Source of the DNA: Gemmobacter serpentinus
GTDB taxonomy: Bacteria; Pseudomonadota; Alphaproteobacteria; Rhodobacterales; Rhodobacteraceae
Length of the DNA: 64,000 bases
Assembly: GCF_008973825.1 (NCBI RefSeq)
Contig: NZ_WCHR01000005.1
Coordinates: forward strand, 248,001 to 312,000
Reading direction: 5' to 3'
In this document: positions 9,457 to 17,971 of the stretch, one piece after another
How the letters are laid out: each line of letters starts with the position of its first letter
Position numbering within the stretch: the stretch's first letter is position 1
The notes under the pieces: generated by a model
Told to the model about the DNA's origin: nothing
The model's database searches: none
What the model saw: the letters and a program-made list of their open reading frames with translations, nothing else
Program-made: the position numbers and the translations under genes

Positions 9457-11034
9457 TCAACCCGCGTCGCGGAAATCGACGGTTTTCACGTCATCGCCGG
9501 GGTTGGATTTCTTGCGACGCTCGATCAGGCGGTTGATCGCGTTCACATAGGCCTTCACGCTGGCGACGATGGTGTCGGTATCGGCGGAAGACCCGGTGGC
9601 GATGCGCCCCTCTTCCTCGATCCGAACGCTGACAGTCGCCTGCGCATCGGTGCCTTCGGTCACCGCCTGCACCTGATACAATTGCAGGCGCGCCTTGTGG
9701 GGATAGAGCATCTTCACACAATTGAACGCCGCATCGACGGGACCATCGCCAGTCGCGTCAATGCTGTGCTCCACCCCGTCAATCACCAGGGTCAGTTCGG
9801 CCTCTTGCGGGCCATCGGTGCCGCAGACCACACGCAGACGCTTCACCTGAATGGTGTCATGCGCCTCATTGGTGTCGCTGTCCTTGACCAGCGCCAGCAG
9901 ATCGTCGTCATAGACCTCTTTCTTGCGGTCGGCCAAAGCCTTGAAGCGCACGAACAGGTCATTCAGCTGGTTATCGGCCAGATCGACGCCCAGATCCTTC
10001 ATCTTGGCGCGCAAGGCGGCACGGCCCGAATGCTTGCCCAAGACGATATTCTCGGCCTTCAGGCCGATGGATTCCGGGCGCATGATCTCGAAGGTTTCGA
10101 CGTTTTTCAGCACGCCATCCTGATGGATGCCGGATTCGTGCAGGAAGGCGTTCTTGCCCACGATGGCCTTGTTGAACTGCACCGCAAAGCCCGAAACGGT
10201 GGAAACCCGGCGCGACAGATGCATGATCTTGGTGGTATCGATGCCGGTCTGGAACGGCATGATGTCGTTGCGCACCTTCAGCGCCATCACCACTTCTTCC
10301 AGCGCCGCATTGCCCGCGCGTTCGCCCAGGCCATTGATCGTGCATTCGATCTGACGGGCGCCCGCCTCAACGGCCGCCAGGCTATTGGCCGTCGCCATGC
10401 CCAGATCGTTGTGGCAATGGGTCGAGAAGATCACCTGATCCGCACCCGGCACGCGTTCCAGCAACATGCGGATCAGGTCGGCGCTTTCGCGCGGCGCAGT
10501 ATAACCCACGGTATCGGGAATGTTGATCGTGGTTGCCCCGGCCTTGATCGCGATCTCGACCACGCGGCACAGATAATCATGTTCCGTGCGGGTCGCATCC
10601 ATCGCCGACCATTGCACATTGTCGCACAGGTTGCGGGCGTGCGTCACGGTGTCATGAATGCGCTCGGCCATCTCGTCCATGGTCAGGTTCGGAATGGCGC
10701 GGTGCAAGGGCGAGGTGCCGATGAAGGTGTGGATGCGCGGGCGGGCTGCGTGTTTCACCGCCTCCCAGCAGCGATCGATATCCTTGAAATTTGCGCGCGA
10801 CAGGCCGCAGATCGTGGAGTTCTTCGAGCGTTTCGAGATTTCGCTGACGGCCGCAAAATCACCTTCCGAGGCGATGGGGAAACCTGCCTCGATCACATCG
10901 ACGCCCATTTCATCCAACAGGCCCGCAATCTCCAGCTTTTCGGCATGGGTCATGGTCGCGCCGGGCGATTGCTCGCCATCGCGCAGGGTGGTGTCAAAAA
11001 TCACAACGCGGGGTTGGGCGCTGGTCTCGGTCAT
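9457..11034 (-). CDS. leuA: 2-isopropylmalate synthase
   Basis: The 525-residue enzyme condenses acetyl-CoA with 2-oxoisovalerate in the first committed step of leucine synthesis. The N-terminal TIM barrel carries the family signature FDTTLRDGEQSPGA at about residues 14-27 and the metal-binding HCHNDLG motif near residue 203. The C-terminal half ends with the LeuA regulatory (dimer) domain that normally binds leucine for feedback inhibition, including DADTIVASVKAYVNAIN-like sequence. The start ATG follows AAGGATATCCCAG. A 27-codon leucine-rich leader peptide and competing hairpins upstream suggest transcription attenuation by leucyl-tRNA supply. No other leu gene is adjacent. Confidence 0.96.
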   Translation of the reverse strand: MTETSAQPRVVIFDTTLRDGEQSPGATMTHAEKLEIAGLLDEMGVDVIEAGFPIASEGDFAAVSEISKRSKNSTICGLSRANFKDIDRCWEAVKHAARPRIHTFIGTSPLHRAIPNLTMDEMAERIHDTVTHARNLCDNVQWSAMDATRTEHDYLCRVVEIAIKAGATTINIPDTVGYTAPRESADLIRMLLERVPGADQVIFSTHCHNDLGMATANSLAAVEAGARQIECTINGLGERAGNAALEEVVMALKVRNDIMPFQTGIDTTKIMHLSRRVSTVSGFAVQFNKAIVGKNAFLHESGIHQDGVLKNVETFEIMRPESIGLKAENIVLGKHSGRAALRAKMKDLGVDLADNQLNDLFVRFKALADRKKEVYDDDLLALVKDSDTNEAHDTIQVKRLRVVCGTDGPQEAELTLVIDGVEHSIDATGDGPVDAAFNCVKMLYPHKARLQLYQVQAVTEGTDAQATVSVRIEEEGRIATGSSADTDTIVASVKAYVNAINRLIERRKKSNPGDDVKTVDFRDAG

Positions 11035-11059
11035 CTGGGATATCCTTGTCGTTCAGACT

Positions 11060-11155
11060 TGCTTCTCTGGGATGTTTGGGCGCTGGACACCTCTGAGCGG
11101 TCGCACCCGAAGGCACGCTCAGAGGCAGCTAAGGAGAAGCAGGCCACGGGTGGCC
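11060..11155 (-). promoter_or_regulatory. Attenuator-like RNA structure in the leuA leader
   Basis: Three pairings are visible in the minus-strand leader. GGCCAC/GTGGCC (11142-11155) forms a hairpin just before the Leu codons of the leader peptide. CCTCTGAGCG/CGCTCAGAGG (11090-11125) is a perfect 10-bp stem with a UUCG-type inner loop, and it contains the leader stop codon. TGCTTCTC in the Leu codons (11134-11141) is complementary to GAGAAGCA (11060-11067) just before leuA. Ribosome stalling at the Leu codons would block the last pairing and free alternative ones. No classic U-run follows the 10-bp stem, so whether the output is termination or translation control is open. Confidence 0.65.
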
Positions 11156-11202
11156 AAGGCGCAAGGCTGCGCGGCGTGGATGATATGATGACCCGTGCTC
11201 AT
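11119..11202 (-). CDS. Leucine-rich leader peptide of leuA
   Basis: A 27-codon reading frame precedes leuA by 84 bases. It starts with ATG at 11202 and ends in TGA at 11119. Its product ends in RGLLLLSCL: six of 27 residues are Leu, four of them consecutive (CTG CTT CTC CTT). This is the hallmark of amino-acid attenuator peptides in front of leucine biosynthesis genes. No Shine-Dalgarno is visible; a TATAGT -10 box ends only eight bases before the ATG, so the mRNA may be leaderless. It is too short for routine gene calling. Confidence 0.72.
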   Translation of the reverse strand: MSTGHHIIHAAQPCALATRGLLLLSCL

Positions 11203-11210
11203 GGGGCCGG

Positions 11211-11238
11211 ACTATACCGGGCGAGGACGGAATGAAAA
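11211..11238 (-). promoter_or_regulatory. leuA: Predicted promoter of the leuA leader transcript
   Basis: TATAGT (5 of 6 consensus) at 11211-11216 is preceded by TTTTCA at 11233-11238 with a 16-base spacer. The expected start point falls within a few bases of the leader-peptide ATG. This is inferred from base match and position only. Confidence 0.5.
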
Positions 11239-11421
11239 GACCAAAAATAGCGCACAAGCCCGGGTTTCTGGTGCCGTTCTGCGGGGTCTTGCCCGCAATC
11301 CGATCAGGTCCGCAGGGTGCGGGCCGCGCTCAACCGGCCCTTTCGGCAAGCAGGCCCTTCATTCCCCATCCGCTGGATTGCAACGCCAATGCCGCATGGC
11401 TTGCAGGATCGGGGCCGGCAA

Positions 11422-12450
11422 TCAGCCGCGCTCCGGGTCATCGTAGCGATGCGTCCCGCCCAAGCGGTCGGTAATCTGCCACTGACCGGGTGCCGTGCAT
11501 TCGGCATGGGCGGGCGTCAGCATGACCTTGCCCGCCCCACCCGGAATATCCAGCACATAATGCGGTAGCGCGATGCCCGACAGCCGCTGTTTCAGCAGGG
11601 CCATCAGCGCCCGCCCCTCTTCGATGGTGGTGCGGAAATGACTGGTGCCCTCAGCCAGATCACAGTGATGCAGATAATAGGGCTTCACCCGGTTGCGCAG
11701 CAGGGCGCGAAACAGCGCCTCCAGCACATCCGCATCGTCATTCACCCCGCGCAGCAGCACCGATTGCGAGAACATCGCGATCCCGGCCCGGTTCAGGCGA
11801 CGGATCGCCGCGCGGGCCGCTTCGGTCAGCTCATCCGGATGGTTGGTATGGATCACCAGATGCACCGGCAGATCGCGGTCCAGAACGGCAATCATCGCGG
11901 CATCCATGCGTTCGGGCGCCACCACCGGCACCCGGCTATGAATGCGGGCGGTCTCGACACTCGGGATGGCCTGCAACCGATCCAGCACCATGCCAAGGCG
12001 GCGCGGCGACAGCGACAGCGGATCGCCCCCGGTCAGGATCACCTCGCTGATCGCGGGTGTTGCCGCGATATAGGCCAGCGCCGCCTCAAGATCGGCATCG
12101 GGCAGGATGCCGGTCGCCCCCACCGTCTCGCGGCGAAAGCAGAAACGGCAATAGACTTCGCAGATCTGGGTCACCGCCAAGATCACCCGATCCGGGTAGC
12201 GATGCGTCAGGCCGGGTGCCGGGCTGAAGGTCTGATCGCCGATCGGATCGGCGCGTTCCTCGGGGCGGATCTGCAATTCCTGCGGCTGCGGCACGAACTG
12301 GCGGGCCACCCCATCAGAACCAAGGGCAGCCGTCATCGCGGGCGAGATGCGCAGGCGGAACCGATCCACCACCTGTTCCAGCGCAAGGCCATCCTCGGCG
12401 GGCGCGTGGCCCCCGGCGATCAGGGCGGGCACAGTGGTCAGGCTGGTCAT
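11422..12450 (-). CDS. Lysine 2,3-aminomutase-like radical SAM enzyme (EpmB/KamA family)
   Basis: The 342-residue protein has the radical SAM cluster motif CEVYCRFCF (CxxxCxxC) at about residue 113 and the PLP/SAM-associated GGDPL segment of lysine 2,3-aminomutases. Later it carries HSRVPVVAPERM and the QSVLLRGVNDD stretch. True catabolic KamA enzymes are about 420 residues. The short length, the same as E. coli EpmB (342 residues), points to EpmB, which makes (R)-beta-lysine for elongation factor P modification. Neither efp nor epmA is adjacent, so the choice stays open. The ATG at 12450 follows CAGGAAC; upstream in-frame sequence is antisense to dacB and was discarded. Confidence 0.8.
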   Translation of the reverse strand: MTSLTTVPALIAGGHAPAEDGLALEQVVDRFRLRISPAMTAALGSDGVARQFVPQPQELQIRPEERADPIGDQTFSPAPGLTHRYPDRVILAVTQICEVYCRFCFRRETVGATGILPDADLEAALAYIAATPAISEVILTGGDPLSLSPRRLGMVLDRLQAIPSVETARIHSRVPVVAPERMDAAMIAVLDRDLPVHLVIHTNHPDELTEAARAAIRRLNRAGIAMFSQSVLLRGVNDDADVLEALFRALLRNRVKPYYLHHCDLAEGTSHFRTTIEEGRALMALLKQRLSGIALPHYVLDIPGGAGKVMLTPAHAECTAPGQWQITDRLGGTHRYDDPERG

Positions 12451-12603
12451 GGTCGGATGTTCCTGCGGCGAAAGCGGGCGTCTAGCAAGGATTGCACCCG
12501 AAATGAAGCCCCGCGCCCCCGTCCGCCCTTCACATCCTGCGGCGCAAGGGCTTGCGCGGGGTTCCCTGCCCTGCGGCAGAAGGCTATGCGGGGGCGGAAC
12601 CAT

Positions 12604-14094
12604 ATGGGAATGCGACTCATGCAATGGACACGGCGCGGGATGTTGGCGGGGCTTCTGGCGGGGATTGCCACGCCGCTGCTGGCCGAAGGCGCAAGCCTTG
12701 CCCCCGCGACCTCGATGTTCCCGCGCCGGCGCGGCGATGGCGGCGCGGCCCCGCGCCAGATCTCCAGCCCCGACCGGCTGATCGCGGCGGCCAAGCTGGG
12801 CGGTGCCCTGGGCTTTGTGGTGGCCGATGCCACAACCGGCACCGTGCTGGAGGCGCATGACCCCGACAGCCCCCTGCCGCCTGCCAGCGTGATGAAGGCG
12901 ATGACGGCGGCCTATGCGCTGGACCGTCTGGGCCCAATGCATCGCTTTGGCACCCGCATCCTTGCCACCGGGCCGATATCTGGTGGCATCATCCAGGGCG
13001 ATCTGGTTCTGGCGGGGGGCGGCGATCCGGTGCTCGATACCGATATGCTGGGCGATATGGCCGCACAACTGGCCGCGCGTGGCATCAAGGGCGTCAGCGG
13101 GCGCTATCTGCTGTGGGATGCGGCCCTGCCGCGGATGGAGCGGATTGACAGCGAGCAGCCCGATTTCGTCGGCTATAACCCGGCGATTTCCGGCCTGAAC
13201 CTGAATTTCAACCGTGTGCATTTCGAATGGCGCCGCAATGCGGGGGCCTGGAACCTCACGATGGATGCCCGCGCCGAACGCTTCACCCCGGCGGTCAAGC
13301 TGGCCCGCGTCAGCGTGGCGCAGCGCGAAACGCCCTTGTTCACCTATCAGGGCGGCGCGCGCGACGAAAGCTGGACCGTCGCCTCGGCGGCCTTGGGCAA
13401 GGGGGGGGCGCGTTGGCTGCCCGTGCGCCACCCGGCGCTTTACACCGGCGAGGTGTTCCGCACGCTGGTGGCAAGCCACGGCATCAAACTGCCCGAGGCA
13501 GAACGGATCGACACCCTGCCCGAAGGACAGGAGGTGCTGCGTCATGACAGCCAACCGCTGGCGGAGTTGCTGCGCGACATGCTGAAACATTCGACCAACC
13601 TCACCGCCGAGGTGGCGGGCATGACCGCCTCGCAAGCCGCCAGCCATCAGGCATCGGCGGTGGCGATGCGGGAATGGGCGCGCGGGCGGCACGAGATCGA
13701 CCCGGTGATCGCCGACCATTCCGGACTTGGTGCCGCCTCGCGCATTTCGGCCGCGCAGATGGTGAAGATGCTGGTCGATGTGCAGGGCGGTGCCCTGCCC
13801 GGGCTGCTGAAGGATCATGGTGTCTATGATGACAAGGGCGCGCGGCTGAAGGCGCATCCGGTGACGGTGCGTGCCAAGACCGGCACGCTGAACTTTGTCT
13901 CCACCCTTGCAGGCTATATCGACCCGCCGGGCGGGCGGCGTCTGGCCTTTGCGATCTTCGCCGGTGATATCGACCGCCGCGCCAAACTGTCGCTGGCCGA
14001 GCGCGAGCGTCCGCAGGGCGGCAGCGCCTGGAACAAGCGCGCCAAGACGCTGCAAAGCCAGCTTATCAACCGTTGGGCCGCGCTGCACGCCTGA
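12604..14094 (+). CDS. dacB: D-alanyl-D-alanine carboxypeptidase/endopeptidase, PBP4 class
   Basis: The 496-residue protein contains the three catalytic motifs of class C penicillin-binding proteins: SVMK (SxxK, near residue 97), STN (SxN, near residue 336) and KTG (in AKTGTLNF, near residue 426). It would trim or cleave D-Ala-containing peptide cross-links of periplasmic peptidoglycan. The N-terminus (TRRGMLAGLLAGIATPLLA) is a signal peptide with a twin-arginine motif, so Tat export is possible. The start at 12604 follows GGCGGA; the ATG two codons later is an alternative. It is divergent from the radical SAM gene, sharing a 153-base promoter region. Confidence 0.9.
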   Translation: MGMRLMQWTRRGMLAGLLAGIATPLLAEGASLAPATSMFPRRRGDGGAAPRQISSPDRLIAAAKLGGALGFVVADATTGTVLEAHDPDSPLPPASVMKAMTAAYALDRLGPMHRFGTRILATGPISGGIIQGDLVLAGGGDPVLDTDMLGDMAAQLAARGIKGVSGRYLLWDAALPRMERIDSEQPDFVGYNPAISGLNLNFNRVHFEWRRNAGAWNLTMDARAERFTPAVKLARVSVAQRETPLFTYQGGARDESWTVASAALGKGGARWLPVRHPALYTGEVFRTLVASHGIKLPEAERIDTLPEGQEVLRHDSQPLAELLRDMLKHSTNLTAEVAGMTASQAASHQASAVAMREWARGRHEIDPVIADHSGLGAASRISAAQMVKMLVDVQGGALPGLLKDHGVYDDKGARLKAHPVTVRAKTGTLNFVSTLAGYIDPPGGRRLAFAIFAGDIDRRAKLSLAERERPQGGSAWNKRAKTLQSQLINRWAALHA

Positions 14095-14216
14095 TCTTCG
14101 GGCGAAACCGGGTCGCATTCCAGCCTGTGACGCTGTGAAGCGCATTCTCCCCCTTGCCCTGCCCTTGCGGTCAATGGCAGGTTTTTGCGCAACGAAAACA
14201 GCGGCTGGGGGTGACT

Positions 14217-15668
14217 GTGCGCAAGGGTTTGGGTTTGGCTGTGTTGTTGGGCGGCGTTGCCGGTCTGGGCTGGTGGGGCACCACGCATGAGGCCGTCCGA
14301 ATGGAGGACCGCATCCGTGCCGAGGCCGCGCCAATTGCTTCGGGATCGGTGCATGGCGTGACGGCAGAGGTTCTGGGCCGCGATATTCAGGTGAGCGGTC
14401 TGGCCGATAGCGAGGCCGAGCGGGCCGAGCTGATCCGCCAATACGAAGCCCTGCCGGGGCGGCGTGTGGTGCGCGACGATTTGCAGATCCTGGCCCCGGC
14501 CAAGCCCTTCACCACCATCCTGACCCTGACCGAACCGGGGACCGCCCTGACCGCCGAGGGCCATGTGTCCAGTGAGGCCGCGCGCGGCACGCTGGCCGAA
14601 TGGCTGGGTGCGGAGACCGTGCAGGGCCTCACTCTGGCTTCTGGCGCGCCGATCGATCAGCTGGGCCTGCTGGAAACCGGCATGGCCGCGCTGAAACATA
14701 TGGTGCGTGGCAGGGCGGATGTGACCGACGGGCTGTTGCGCGTCAGCGGCGAAGTGGCCGACCCGACCCAAGAGGCTGCGGTGATGGCCGAACTCGTCAA
14801 GGTGCCGCCGGAAATGGCCACCGCCAGTCTGACGCTGCTGGATGACGGCAAGCCCGCCGCATGGGAACTGGATTTCTCCGCCCTGACCGGCGCGGTCCTG
14901 CGCGGCAAGCTGCCCAAAGGCTTTGATCTGGCGGCGCTGCAAGGCGCGCTTGGCCTTGCCAGCCTGACCAATGAGGCCAGGTTTGCGACCACTGGCGATG
15001 CCGCCGCCCTGCCCGATCTGTTCGGCAAGCTGGCGCGCTGGCTGCCCGATCTTGAGGCGCTGCGGGTGAACATCCCCGCCGAAGGCGCCGCGAAGGTGGC
15101 CGCCAGTGTTGGAAAGGGGGCCGATCTCGATCTGATCCGCGAAGGCATGGCCGCCGATCTGGGGGCCGTCGATCTGACCGTGGACATGGTCGAAAGCGAC
15201 GCGACCGAGGGCACCGAGCGCCTGAATGCCGCAACCGGCCAGACCGAGCGGCTGACATCGGGCTATTGGCTGCCGCTGGCCAGCTTTACCGTCGACAAGG
15301 CGACCTGTCAGGCGCAGGCCGATACGTTGCTGGCCGAGACCACCGTGAACTTCCTGTCCGGCTCTGACCGGCTGGATGCATCGGCGCTGCGGGTGCTGAA
15401 CCGTCTGGCTTCGGTCATCGCACCCTGTGCGGGATCGGGCTTAAAGGCCGAGATTGGCGGACATACCGATGCATCGGGCGATCCGCTGGCCAATATCGGC
15501 CTCAGCCAACGCCGGGCAGACGCGGTGGTGAAGGCGCTGACCGCGCGCGGTGTGGCCCCCGCCATGCTGCGCGCCCATGGCTATGGCGCGGCGATGCCGA
15601 TTGCTGACAATTCAACCGAACAAGGCCGGGCCGTGAACCGGCGCACGACCGTCATCTGGTCGGAATAA
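14217..15668 (+). CDS. OmpA-family envelope protein
   Basis: The protein of about 483 residues begins with one membrane segment (GLGLAVLLGGVAGLGWWG). A long region with BON-like repeats follows (for example VEVLGRDIQVSGLADSEAE-type sequence). It ends with an OmpA-like peptidoglycan-binding domain at about residues 375-483, with GGHTDASGDPLANIGLSQRR and LRAHGYG. It probably links the inner membrane or periplasm to the cell wall. No ATG fits the first helix; GTG at 14217 with GGGGG upstream is preferred, and GTG at 14211 is also possible. The next gene starts 21 bases downstream and is likely co-transcribed. Confidence 0.82.
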   Translation: MRKGLGLAVLLGGVAGLGWWGTTHEAVRMEDRIRAEAAPIASGSVHGVTAEVLGRDIQVSGLADSEAERAELIRQYEALPGRRVVRDDLQILAPAKPFTTILTLTEPGTALTAEGHVSSEAARGTLAEWLGAETVQGLTLASGAPIDQLGLLETGMAALKHMVRGRADVTDGLLRVSGEVADPTQEAAVMAELVKVPPEMATASLTLLDDGKPAAWELDFSALTGAVLRGKLPKGFDLAALQGALGLASLTNEARFATTGDAAALPDLFGKLARWLPDLEALRVNIPAEGAAKVAASVGKGADLDLIREGMAADLGAVDLTVDMVESDATEGTERLNAATGQTERLTSGYWLPLASFTVDKATCQAQADTLLAETTVNFLSGSDRLDASALRVLNRLASVIAPCAGSGLKAEIGGHTDASGDPLANIGLSQRRADAVVKALTARGVAPAMLRAHGYGAAMPIADNSTEQGRAVNRRTTVIWSE

Positions 15669-15689
15669 TGGTGGGGACAGGAGAGTAAC

Positions 15690-16316
15690 ATGTTCAGAAA
15701 CTGGGGTTTTCTGCTGGGCGAGATCTGGGTGCTGATCGCATTGGCGGCACTGGTCGGGTTGTTCGCGGGCTGGCTGATCTGGGGCCGCCGCACGGTGATC
15801 GAGACACCCGCCCTCAATAGTGGTGAGGCCGATCGCCTGCGCCGGCAACTGGGTGAATGCGAAAGCAAGGGCCGCAGCCAGGCTGCGCGCATCGCGGAAC
15901 TGGAGCGCAAGCTGGCCGCGCCGGTCGCGGCACCTGAGCCCATGCCTGCCCCGGTGATGGAGACCGCCCCCGTCACTATGGTCGCGCCGCTGATGGCCGT
16001 GCCAGAACCTGTGTCAGACCCGGAGCCTGCTGCAGCGCCGGTCGTGGCCATCCGCCCGGCCGCGCTGAGTGCCGCGCGCGATGGCAAGAGCGATGATCTG
16101 AAGCTGATCAAGGGCGTCGGACCCAAGCTGGAGGCGCTGCTTCATAGCCTCGGCTTCTTCCATTTCGACCAGCTTGCGAACTGGACCGCAGCAGAGATCG
16201 CCTGGGTGGACGAGAACCTGGAAGGCTTCAAGGGCCGCGTCACCCGCGACGAATGGGTGCAACAGGCCCGCGATCTGGCCAATGGCCTGCCACCGCGCCC
16301 GGGCGGCGAGAACTGA
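15690..16316 (+). CDS. Membrane-anchored protein with C-terminal helix-hairpin-helix domain
   Basis: The 208-residue protein has one N-terminal membrane helix (EIWVLIALAALVGLFAGWLIWG). A short coiled segment with SGEADRLRRQLGECESKG and a Pro/Ala/Val-rich linker of about 60 residues follow. The C-terminal domain reads DDLKLIKGVGPKLEALLHSL and continues through FHFDQLANWT. IKGVGPK is the hairpin of a helix-hairpin-helix fold of the COG3743/flap-endonuclease-like type, also found as an appendage on other alphaproteobacterial proteins. The role is unknown. DNA binding at the membrane or a protein-protein contact are both possible. It follows the OmpA-family gene by 21 bases, with GGAGAG as ribosome binding site. 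Confidence 0.75.
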   Translation: MFRNWGFLLGEIWVLIALAALVGLFAGWLIWGRRTVIETPALNSGEADRLRRQLGECESKGRSQAARIAELERKLAAPVAAPEPMPAPVMETAPVTMVAPLMAVPEPVSDPEPAAAPVVAIRPAALSAARDGKSDDLKLIKGVGPKLEALLHSLGFFHFDQLANWTAAEIAWVDENLEGFKGRVTRDEWVQQARDLANGLPPRPGGEN

Positions 16317-16355
16317 GGCAGGCCCCGGCATCGCGATCACAAACCGATCCACCAC

Positions 16356-16385
16356 AAGGCGCCCCCGAACTCCGGCGGGCGCCTT
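16356..16385 (+). terminator. Terminator-like hairpin
   Basis: A perfect 9-bp inverted repeat (AAGGCGCCC / GGGCGCCTT) with a 12-base loop lies 40 bases after the helix-hairpin-helix gene. It probably ends the OmpA operon. Confidence 0.6.
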
Positions 16386-16492
16386 GCGCGTTCAAAAGGG
16401 GCTGCGTCACAGCAACCGCACCCTTTTGCGGCGGCTCTTGATACCGGACCGGCAACATCCCAGGTTGGCAATGGGGCGGAAAAGGGCATTGA

Positions 16493-16762
16493 GTGGCGCA
16501 GATCCTGGGACTCGTGGTAGAATTTGGGGTCGCAGGCATCAGCCGCGCCATCTATGGGACCGATGAAAAACCGCAGCCGCTCTGGCGCCGCGCGCTGTTG
16601 CACCTGTTCATCCTAGGCGGGGCAGCCGCTCTGATCCTGCCATTCCGGTCCATGGTGCCCAATTTGCTTTGGCTTGTTTGGGGCTTTGCTGTTTTTGTCA
16701 TGCTCTGGTCGACGGCAGAGCGTTGGTATCAACGCCTGACCCGGCGTGGGCGCTGGTGGTAA
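16493..16762 (+). CDS. Small hypothetical membrane protein
   Basis: This 89-residue protein has two predicted membrane helices (LLHLFILGGAAALILPF and LLWLVWGFAVFVMLWS) and a basic C-terminus (RLTRRGRWW). The positive tail suggests it stays on the cytoplasmic side. It starts with GTG at 16493, preceded by AAAAGGGC. I do not recognise a family. It sits between the OmpA-operon terminator and the convergent rodA gene, 53 bases from the rodA stop. Coding potential is supported by the coherent hydrophobic pattern and host-like GC-rich third positions, but a short spurious frame cannot be excluded. Confidence 0.5.
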   Translation: MAQILGLVVEFGVAGISRAIYGTDEKPQPLWRRALLHLFILGGAAALILPFRSMVPNLLWLVWGFAVFVMLWSTAERWYQRLTRRGRWW

Positions 16763-16815
16763 TCCCGCCTGACGGCATCGGCTCGTGCCGCGCCCGCGCT
16801 CACCTCGCCCTCACG

Positions 16816-17955
16816 TCACCGCGCCCGATGCACATGGGCGCTTTGCACCAGACCAAAGCCCACCAGCAGCACCAGCATGGCCGAACCGCCATAGGACAGC
16901 AATGGCAGCGGCACGCCCACCACCGGCGCCATGCCCATCACCATCGACAGGTTCACCGCGATATAGAAGAACAGGTTGGCCGCGACCCCGAGGATCAGGA
17001 GTTGCGAATAGCGGTCGCGATTCTGCATGGCCGAAATCACGCAAAAGGCGATGATCGCGGCATAAAGCATCAGCAGCGAAAACGCCCCGATATAGCCGAA
17101 CTCTTCTGCCAGGGTGGTGAAGATGAAGTCGGTATGCTTTTCCGGCAGGAAGTTCAGCCGCGACTGCGTGCCCTGCATGAAGCCCTTGCCGCCCCAGCCG
17201 CCCGAGCCAAGCGCGATCTGCGCCTGAATGATGTTGTAGCCCGCGCCCAAAGGATCGGCACTTGGATCGATGAACGTATCGATACGGCGATATTGATAAT
17301 CATGCAGGAACTGCCAGGGCGTGCCGCGGAAATGGAACACCCCCCAGATCGCGCCGCCCACTACACCGGCCACCGCGCCAAAATACCACCAGCTGACACC
17401 CGCGCAGAACATCACCGCCGCCCCCACTGCCAGCAGCATGATCGAGGTGCCAAGGTTGGGCTGCAACAGCACCAGAACGGTCGGTGCCACGATCAGGAGA
17501 ACCGGCACCAGCACCCAGAACGGATGAGAGACCTTCTTGGGATCCAGCCAGTCGTAATAGGCGGCCAGCATCATCACGAGGGTGAACTTCATCATCTCGG
17601 ATGGTTGCAGGATGATCGGCCCGAGCTCGATCCAGCGCTGCGCGCCCATGCCGACGCGGCCAAAAAACTCCACCACCAGCAGCAGGGCAAAGGCGACCAG
17701 ATAGGCCAGCACCGACATGTTGCGCCAGAACCAGATCGGCGTGAAGGCCACGATGAACATGAGGCCAAGCCCCACGCCAAAGCGTTTCATCTGCGGTTCG
17801 GCCCAGCGAGACATTTCGCCGCCCGCCACGGAATAAAGCATGAGGAAGCCGACCGAGGCCACAGCGGTGATCAGCAGGACCAGCGGCCAGTTGACGAACA
17901 AGACCTTGCGCAAGCCCGTCGGCGCGGTCTTGATGCGGTATTCCAGAAAGCTCAT
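16816..17955 (-). CDS. rodA: Rod-shape peptidoglycan glycosyltransferase RodA
   Basis: The 379-residue polytopic protein is a SEDS-family glycosyltransferase that polymerises lipid II for lateral wall growth together with PBP2. It carries the conserved QPNLGTS segment, the long periplasmic loop with NFLPEKHTDFIF (family motif PExHTDFIF), and the C-terminal VGVPLPLLSYGGSA signature. The start MSFLEYR at 17955 is chosen for fit to the family; an in-frame upstream ATG overlaps mrdA. It is the last gene of the mreB-mreC-mreD-mrdA-rodA operon, 16 bases after mrdA. Confidence 0.95.
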   Translation of the reverse strand: MSFLEYRIKTAPTGLRKVLFVNWPLVLLITAVASVGFLMLYSVAGGEMSRWAEPQMKRFGVGLGLMFIVAFTPIWFWRNMSVLAYLVAFALLLVVEFFGRVGMGAQRWIELGPIILQPSEMMKFTLVMMLAAYYDWLDPKKVSHPFWVLVPVLLIVAPTVLVLLQPNLGTSIMLLAVGAAVMFCAGVSWWYFGAVAGVVGGAIWGVFHFRGTPWQFLHDYQYRRIDTFIDPSADPLGAGYNIIQAQIALGSGGWGGKGFMQGTQSRLNFLPEKHTDFIFTTLAEEFGYIGAFSLLMLYAAIIAFCVISAMQNRDRYSQLLILGVAANLFFYIAVNLSMVMGMAPVVGVPLPLLSYGGSAMLVLLVGFGLVQSAHVHRAR

Positions 17956-17971
17956 GCCCCCGCCCCTTCCG

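Noticed and set aside
12451-14334. N-terminal extension of the radical SAM frame through the dacB region
   Set aside because: The extension is antisense to dacB and lacks family similarity; the family N-terminus begins at 12450.
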